From Streptomyces sp. UNOB3_S3 (GTDB lineage Bacteria; Actinomycetota; Actinomycetes; Streptomycetales; Streptomycetaceae): a stretch of DNA of 36,045 nucleotides. This document shows, piece after piece, positions 30,295 to 36,045 of this stretch. Below the pieces are notes generated by a model that had not been told where the DNA came from, did not search any database, and saw only the letters and a program-made list of their open reading frames with translations. The stretch's first letter is position 1. The number at the start of each line of letters is the position of its first letter. The stretch spans positions 1-36,045 of the forward strand of contig NZ_JAILXP010000021.1 in the NCBI RefSeq assembly GCF_020740895.1. The letters run 5' to 3'. The position numbers were made by a program, and so were the translations under genes.

Positions 30295-30663
30295 GAGTTC
30301 CCCCCGGATTGCGCCTCGTTCGTCGTGCTGAGGCGTGCGCAGGGAAGGTATCAGATGACCAGCTGCAATTAACCCTTCATGGTGAGAGATGTTGAATCGG
30401 AACAGAGAATTCTGTGGACCAACCGGTAGTTATGCCTGATCGCGTGGCGCATGTGACGGGTGGGATTGAAGGTCTGCACCAATGGGCTGTGAGTAATTGA
30501 ACGGTCCGGACCAAGGCTGTCTATTGACACCCTTCTAACGGGCCACAAGAATCAGCCAACTGTCGGGACTTCACATCAGCGGCCGGCGCCCTCATCGGCA
30601 GGCGCCCCGGGTGAAGTGCCGGCCAATAGCCGGTAAAGACCGGCCGATCAGGGGGGAACAACA
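30295..30663 (+). promoter_or_regulatory. divergent promoter region of the polysaccharide locus
   Basis: These 369 bp separate the minus-strand synthase operon from the plus-strand DUF2334 gene and are clearly AT-richer than the flanking genes. They contain a palindrome GGTCCGGACC (30503-30512) next to the plus-strand promoter and no gene. The arrangement would allow both halves of the locus to share a regulator. Confidence 0.6.
30524..30552 (+). promoter_or_regulatory. putative promoter of the DUF2334 gene
   Basis: A perfect TTGACA (30524-30529) is followed after 17 nt by AAGAAT (30547-30552), a weak -10 element. The 10-bp palindrome at 30503-30512 lies 11 bp upstream of the -35, a suitable place for an operator or activator site. 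The leader to the ATG is about 105 nt. Confidence 0.5.
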
Positions 30664-32511
30664 ATGGAAAAGACGCGGGGGAGAACACGGGTTTCCCGGG
30701 TCCCGCTCATCCTGTCCGTCATCGCCGCCCTACTGGGCGGCTTCGTTCTGTCGACGGGCGCCGAGGCCGCGATAGGCGGTGGCGGTGGCTGGAAGCCCCG
30801 CCCCTCGTACGGTCTCAAGGGGGTCGACAAGGCCTCGCTCTCGGGGGCCAGCACCAAGGACCTCAAGGCGTGGGTCGCCGCCCGGCTGGCGAACGACCGC
30901 CAGCGCCGCGCGCACAAGCTCACCATCACTCCGGCCGTGGCGCCCAAGGCGACCGTCAAGGCCGCGTCCGTACAGACCCTCGCCGCCGCGGCCGGCCCCT
31001 CGGCCCTCGTCCTCTACGACAACACCGGGCCCTACGGCTACCTCGGCGAGCTCTACGCGATGGCGATCGCCAATCTCTCGGGCCACTTCGGCACCGTCAC
31101 CTCCAAGCCCGTCTCCGCCTACACGGCGGGCATGGTGGAGCAGTACACCGCCACCATCTACGTCGGCTCGACCTACTACGGCGGCTCGATCCCGGACGCC
31201 GTCCCGGCCGCCTTCTACCAGGACGCGCTGAACACCGGTAAGCCCATCGACTGGATCGGCGACAACATCTGGAACATGGCCAACGCCGTGGGCATCGAGA
31301 CCTTCAAGCGGAAGTACGGCTGGGACCCCACCAACTCGTACTTCGACAACGGCAGCGGCGTCGGCAACATCACCCAGGTCGCGTACAAGAACCAGACGCT
31401 GACCCGGAAGATCCCCACGGGCTACGACGGCGGTGTGCTCCACCCGGCCCTCTCCGGCGCCGGCTACCCGGCGGTGACCACCCTCGCCCAGGCCACGGAC
31501 TCCATCAGCGGGGCCACCAGCCCCTGGGCGATCCGCTCGGCCAACCTCACCTACGTCGGGGAGATCCCCTTCAGCTATGTCTCCGAGTCGGACCGCGTGA
31601 TCGTCTTCGAGGACCTCCTCTTCGACGCGCTCGCCCCGGCGACCGCCGAGCGCCACCGGGCGTTCGTACGGCTGGAGGACATCAGCCCCAAGTCCGACCC
31701 GACGGAGCTGCGGGCGATGGCCGACTACCTGGCCTCGCAGAACATCCCCTACGGGATCAACGTCATCCCCGTCTACACCGACCCCAAGGGCGTCTACAAC
31801 AACGGCAAGGCCGAGACGATCTCCCTGGCCCAGGCCCCGCAGGTCGTCTCCGCGCTGAAGTACATGCTCCAGCACGGCGCCGTCCTGATGAACCACGGCT
31901 ACACCCACCAGTACAGCAACATCAACAACCCCTACACCGGCGTCACGGGCGACGACTTCGAGTTCTTCCGCGCCCACGTCGACGCCAACGACAACGTCGT
32001 CTACGACGGGCCGCCCGCCGAGGACAACGCCGTCTGGGCCCAGACCCGGGTGACCTCGGCCTTCGCCGCCTTCACCGCGGCCGGCCTGCCCAAGCCCACC
32101 CTCTGGACGACCCCGCACTACGCCGCCTCGGCCACCGACTACAAGGTCTTCGGGCAGAACTACACGGCGCGGCTGGAGCGTTCGCTGTACTTCGCCGGAA
32201 CGCTGAGCGGCGGAACGGTGAACCCCACGCGGTACATCGGCCAGTTCTTCCCGTACGCGGTCAAGGACGTCTACGGTACGACCGTGCTCCCCGAGAACAT
32301 CGGGAACTACGAGCCCGTGCCCTACAACAACCACCCGGCACGGCTCCCCGCCGACCTGATCAACTCCGCCAAGGCCAATCTGGCGGTCCGCGACGGAGTG
32401 GCCAGCTTCTTCTACCACCCCTACTACGCCGTGGACCCGCTGAAGCAGACGATCGAGGGCATCAAGGCCCTGGGCTACACCTTCGTCGGCCCGTCGGCTC
32501 TCGCTCAGTGA
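30664..32511 (+). CDS. secreted DUF2334 polysaccharide deacetylase-like protein
   Basis: This 615-residue protein starts at ATG 30664 with a G-rich ribosome binding site. Residues 1-35 form a signal peptide ending AEA. A first domain (about 110-325) with Tyr/Gly-rich repeats and VLYDNTGPYGYLGELY resembles the N-terminal part of exported DUF2334 proteins. The DUF2334 domain (about 328-612) has FVRLEDISPKSDP (Glu338, Asp339), NIPYGINVIPVYTDP, MNHGYTHQY (His411, His415) and FFYHPYYAV (His585). DUF2334 is distantly related to NodB-type polysaccharide deacetylases, where one Asp and two His hold the metal. Asp339, His411 and His415 fit that role. It probably trims an N-acetylated polymer outside the membrane. 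The GH113-like gene follows after 17 nt. Confidence 0.88.
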   Translation: MEKTRGRTRVSRVPLILSVIAALLGGFVLSTGAEAAIGGGGGWKPRPSYGLKGVDKASLSGASTKDLKAWVAARLANDRQRRAHKLTITPAVAPKATVKAASVQTLAAAAGPSALVLYDNTGPYGYLGELYAMAIANLSGHFGTVTSKPVSAYTAGMVEQYTATIYVGSTYYGGSIPDAVPAAFYQDALNTGKPIDWIGDNIWNMANAVGIETFKRKYGWDPTNSYFDNGSGVGNITQVAYKNQTLTRKIPTGYDGGVLHPALSGAGYPAVTTLAQATDSISGATSPWAIRSANLTYVGEIPFSYVSESDRVIVFEDLLFDALAPATAERHRAFVRLEDISPKSDPTELRAMADYLASQNIPYGINVIPVYTDPKGVYNNGKAETISLAQAPQVVSALKYMLQHGAVLMNHGYTHQYSNINNPYTGVTGDDFEFFRAHVDANDNVVYDGPPAEDNAVWAQTRVTSAFAAFTAAGLPKPTLWTTPHYAASATDYKVFGQNYTARLERSLYFAGTLSGGTVNPTRYIGQFFPYAVKDVYGTTVLPENIGNYEPVPYNNHPARLPADLINSAKANLAVRDGVASFFYHPYYAVDPLKQTIEGIKALGYTFVGPSALAQ

Positions 32512-32528
32512 ACAGGAGCCCGAGTTAA

Positions 32529-33599
32529 GTGAACGCGATGAGGAGGACGGCCGCCGCCCTGGCGACGGTGGCCGTCCTCCTCGTCGCCGGATGCTCGTCG
32601 TCCGGCGACGAGGACCCCACCCCCGGCCCGTCCGCGAGCGACCGCGACGGACGGCCCGACGACAGGAAGGTGAGCGGGTTGCGGGGCATGACGCTCCCCT
32701 CGTGGAACACCGACGACTACGCCGGTCCCAAGGCCGAAACGTATCTTCGGCAGATCGCCGCCACCGGCGCCCGATGGGTGACCTTCACCCCCACCTGGTA
32801 CCAGGACCGGGTCACCGACTCGGCCATGCGCACCACGGGCGAGACGGCGAGCGACGACAGCCTGCGGCACATCATCAAGCTCGCCCACGACTCCGGGCTG
32901 AAGACGATGATCAAGCCCCATGTCGACCTGACCAAGGGCGGCGACCGCGCCGAGATCAAGCCCAAGGACCGCGACGCCTGGTTCGCGGCGTACGGACGCT
33001 TCATCACCCACTACGCCCAGCTGGCCGCCGACACCGGCGTCGAGCAGTTCTCGGTCGGCACCGAGCTCGCGGGCACCTCACAGGACGGCGAGCGCTGGGG
33101 GAGGACCATAGCCGCGATCCGTGGGCACTACAAGGGCCCGCTGACGTACGCCGCCAACTACGACGAGTACCAGAAGATCCCCTTCTGGAAGGACCTCGAC
33201 GTCATCGGCATCGACGCCTACTGGCCGCTGGCCGACAAGGCCACCGCGGACCCGGCCCGGCTGAGGGACGCCTGGCGGCCCATCGTGGACGAGCTCGCCG
33301 CGTTCTCGGCCCGGCAGCAACGGAAGATCCTCTTCACCGAGGCGGGCTACGTCAGCCAGCGCGGCACGACCACGGCCCCGTACTCCTGGACCGTCAGCAA
33401 GCGCGACGGCGACGCCGAACAGGCGGCCGCCTACGAGGCCCTGTTCGCCACCTTCGAGGGCAAGCCGTGGTGGGCGGGGGTGTGCTGGTGGATGTGGGAC
33501 GACTGGCCCGACAGCGGTGAGACCGCGAAACGGCTGGCGTACACGCCGCACGGGAAGCCGGCGGAGCAGGTCCTGAGGAAGTGGTGGGGCAAGCAGTAG
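32529..33599 (+). CDS. GH113-like glycoside hydrolase lipoprotein
   Basis: This 356-residue lipoprotein has a signal peptide ending in the lipobox LVAGC (Cys22), a Ser/Asp/Pro-rich spacer and a TIM-barrel domain from about residue 50. GH113 hallmarks are visible: FTPTWYQD, MIKPHVDL, FSVGTELAG with the likely acid/base Glu179, LTYAANYDEY, FWKDLDVIGIDAYWPL, ILFTEAGY with the likely nucleophile Glu271, and WWMWDDWPDS. Characterised GH113 enzymes are beta-1,4-mannanases. In this locus the substrate may instead be the polymer made by the neighbouring GT2. GTG 32529 is preferred over ATG 32538 because AGGAG at 32514-32518 is correctly spaced. It is co-transcribed with the DUF2334 gene and lipidated by Lgt. 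Confidence 0.88.
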   Translation: MNAMRRTAAALATVAVLLVAGCSSSGDEDPTPGPSASDRDGRPDDRKVSGLRGMTLPSWNTDDYAGPKAETYLRQIAATGARWVTFTPTWYQDRVTDSAMRTTGETASDDSLRHIIKLAHDSGLKTMIKPHVDLTKGGDRAEIKPKDRDAWFAAYGRFITHYAQLAADTGVEQFSVGTELAGTSQDGERWGRTIAAIRGHYKGPLTYAANYDEYQKIPFWKDLDVIGIDAYWPLADKATADPARLRDAWRPIVDELAAFSARQQRKILFTEAGYVSQRGTTTAPYSWTVSKRDGDAEQAAAYEALFATFEGKPWWAGVCWWMWDDWPDSGETAKRLAYTPHGKPAEQVLRKWWGKQ

Positions 33600-33609
33600 C
33601 GGCCGGGGG

Positions 33610-33628
33610 CCCGGGGCGGAGCCCCGGG
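33610..33628 (+). terminator. bidirectional terminator between convergent genes
   Basis: CCCGGGGC (33610-33617) and GCCCCGGG (33621-33628) form an 8-bp stem with a GGA loop. It lies 11 nt after the GH113-like gene and a few bases before the end of the convergent metalloprotease-like gene. Confidence 0.7.
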
Positions 33629-33633
33629 AATCC

Positions 33634-34509
33634 CTACGTGTCGCACTCCAGCTCCGTCCGGCACAGAACGCACCGCGCCCGCAGATGCCCCCGCACCGGC
33701 ACCCGGATCCGCTGACAGCACGTGGGGCAGTCGAAGAGGACCTTCGAGGGACCCGCGCCCTCGAAGGCGTACCCCGCGTCCGCCGAGGCGGCCCGCGCGC
33801 GCCGGTCCCGCGCGTAGCGGTGCCGCCCCAGCCGGCCCGCGCCCACCAGCGGCGGCCGCCGCTCGTCGCGGCGGGCCCGCTCCCGCCCCCGGGTGTACGC
33901 CTCGTACGCCTGTGGGCTGGTGAACCACGGCGAGGGGTCCTCCCCGAAGGCCAGCGCCCGTTTCGCCAGCACGTACCCGAACTCCTCCGGGGTGAGGTAC
34001 CCGAGCTTCTGCGTGGCGGCCGACGACTCCCGGTACGCGTCCAGCAGCAGCCACCCCGCCCCCAGGTACGCGGCGGCGGTGTCCGTGAGGATCTCGTTGT
34101 CCCGGGTGCCGGGGAACTCCAGCCCCAGCCGGTGGAGATAGACGTGCATGACCTCGTGGGAGAGGGCGGCGCCGACGTCCCTGCGGTGCTCCTTGAAACG
34201 GGAGTTGAGCTCGATGAAGTACTCCGGCCCGGCCGCGAGCTCCACGCTCCCGGCGTGCCGCATGTCGCGGAAGCTGACGATCATCCGGGCGTCCGGCAGC
34301 CGCAGGTGCCGCACCATCTCGCGGGCGACCCGCTGCACACCGAGGTAGGGGTCCTCGTCGTCGGAGAAGGCCACGTCCACCGGGAGGACGCTGGCGCCGA
34401 AGGCGTGGACGCCGTCGTAGGAGAGCCGCCGGTAGAGCGCCGTGATCGCCGACCGTACGGTCCCGGCGTGCGGGAATCCGTGCTGGATCGCGATGCCGTC
34501 CGAGCCCAC
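33634..34509 (-). CDS. HEXXH putative zinc metalloprotein with C-terminal zinc ribbon
   Basis: This 291-residue protein begins at GTG 34509 (minus strand) with AGGGGG upstream. No signal peptide or membrane helix is visible, so it is probably cytoplasmic. The central part has a gluzincin-type HEVMH at 118-122, followed by NEILTD (Glu139, Asp143), where Glu139 could be the third zinc ligand. The C-terminus has CPTC (261-264) and CVLC (280-283), a four-cysteine zinc ribbon of the kind that binds nucleic acid or protein. Between them lies an Arg-rich segment (about 200-245). I do not recognise a named family. The layout resembles protein-processing metalloproteases coupled to a regulatory zinc finger, but activity is unproven. 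It is divergent from the trypsin gene. Confidence 0.75.
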   Translation of the reverse strand: MGSDGIAIQHGFPHAGTVRSAITALYRRLSYDGVHAFGASVLPVDVAFSDDEDPYLGVQRVAREMVRHLRLPDARMIVSFRDMRHAGSVELAAGPEYFIELNSRFKEHRRDVGAALSHEVMHVYLHRLGLEFPGTRDNEILTDTAAAYLGAGWLLLDAYRESSAATQKLGYLTPEEFGYVLAKRALAFGEDPSPWFTSPQAYEAYTRGRERARRDERRPPLVGAGRLGRHRYARDRRARAASADAGYAFEGAGPSKVLFDCPTCCQRIRVPVRGHLRARCVLCRTELECDT

Positions 34510-35537
<1,028 letters not shown>

Positions 35538-35888
35538 GCCGGCCGCCGGACCGGTGACCGGACCCGCCCGGCCCGCACCGCGCGCCCGGCCTGTACCACG
35601 CGACCCGCGCCACGACCGCCCGACCCGGCCGGTACCGCGTGGTCCTCACCCGTACGCGCGGCCGTCCGCACCCGGACGGACCAGCGCCGGCGCGGGTTCC
35701 GGCGGCCCGCCCCCGACCCCGCCGAGCCGCACTTTGGTATGACGCGGGAGGGTCCCCGTCATCCTTTCGGCCGAGACGAGAATGGTCGGACAGTCGAGGT
35801 GTGGGGCGGATAAACGTCCGTAACGTAAGGGACGCGGCCGCCGGGGGACCGGCGGCCGACCGAGCCGCCCGCCATGGAAAGGCACCCC
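35538..35888 (+). promoter_or_regulatory. leader region before a secreted protein gene
   Basis: This is 351 bp without a supported gene. The first half is C-rich with several CCGG-containing imperfect inverted repeats just after the trypsin stop, which may serve as a terminator. From about 35735 the sequence becomes less GC-rich and should hold the promoter of the next gene. A perfect 10-bp hairpin (35835-35844 with 35849-35858, loop GGGA) lies about 30 nt upstream of that start and would be in the 5' leader. Confidence 0.5.
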
Positions 35889-36045
35889 GTGTCCGTCACG
35901 TCCCGTCTCGCCGCCGCCACCGTCCTCGCCGCCGCCGTCGCGGCCGTGGCGTATCCGGCGACGACCGCCGTCGCGGCCGACCGGGACGGAAGCGTCATCG
36001 TCGTGGGCAAGCCCGCCGACGCCGCCCCCGCCGTGGCCCCCGTAC
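35889..36045 (+). CDS. secreted protein of unknown function, 3' truncated by window
   Basis: An open frame runs from GTG 35889 to the window edge with no stop, so only 52 residues are visible. GAAAGG at 35877-35882 is well placed for this GTG. An in-frame ATG at 35874 is the alternative. The product begins with a typical Sec signal peptide: a basic start (SVTSR), an Ala/Val-rich core and a likely cut after AVA at about residue 29. A mature start DRDGSVIVVGKPADAAP follows. Too little is present to assign a family. Confidence 0.65.
   Translation, partial: MSVTSRLAAATVLAAAVAAVAYPATTAVAADRDGSVIVVGKPADAAPAVAPV

Overview
The window is chromosomal DNA of a high-GC actinomycete, almost certainly a Streptomyces. 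The evidence is the very high GC at third codon positions, many GTG starts, the trpC-trpM-trpB-trpA order, a close relative of Streptomyces griseus trypsin, and an actinobacterial-style lgt and gltBD. No tRNA, rRNA, CRISPR array, integrase or transposase was seen.

Region 1 (about 1-5100) is a tryptophan block. It holds the 3' part of a trp-associated membrane protein, a small HGxxPAAW-type membrane protein, a DUF2752 membrane protein, then trpC, the small modulator trpM, trpB and trpA, closed by a strong hairpin terminator. A membrane-anchored DsbA/thioredoxin-like protein follows (5101-5889).

Region 2 (about 5890-17205) is an accessory cassette. It holds one 3,520-residue secreted Rhs/YD-repeat protein with a DNRLRE-like domain, three tandem LamG domains, a long YD shell, an unusual acidic-Tyr plus Arg-Gly linker, and a C-terminal tip that looks like a DNA/RNA non-specific endonuclease. 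A SUKH (SMI1/KNR4) immunity gene overlaps its 3' end. From memory of S. coelicolor, the DsbA-like gene and lgt are normally close neighbours, so the cassette looks inserted into a conserved block. Next is a frameshifted membrane-anchored gene (17524-18509).

Region 3 (18600-26847) is housekeeping: lgt, a VIT1/CCC1-family metal transporter, and the glutamate synthase genes gltB and gltD, which overlap.

Region 4 (26926-33599) is a divergent locus that reads like an uncharacterised extracellular polysaccharide system. The minus strand encodes a 66-residue membrane protein, a processive-type GT2 glycosyltransferase, a UDP-GlcNAc 2-epimerase and a membrane-anchored ConA-like protein, with ATGA overlaps at two of the three junctions. 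The plus strand encodes a secreted DUF2334 deacetylase-like protein and a GH113-like lipoprotein. Together they could make UDP-ManNAc, polymerise and export a sugar, trim it outside the cell and bind it. The polymer itself is unknown.

Region 5 (33634-36045) holds a HEXXH protein with a C-terminal zinc ribbon (minus strand), a secreted trypsin, and the 5' end of another secreted protein cut by the window edge.
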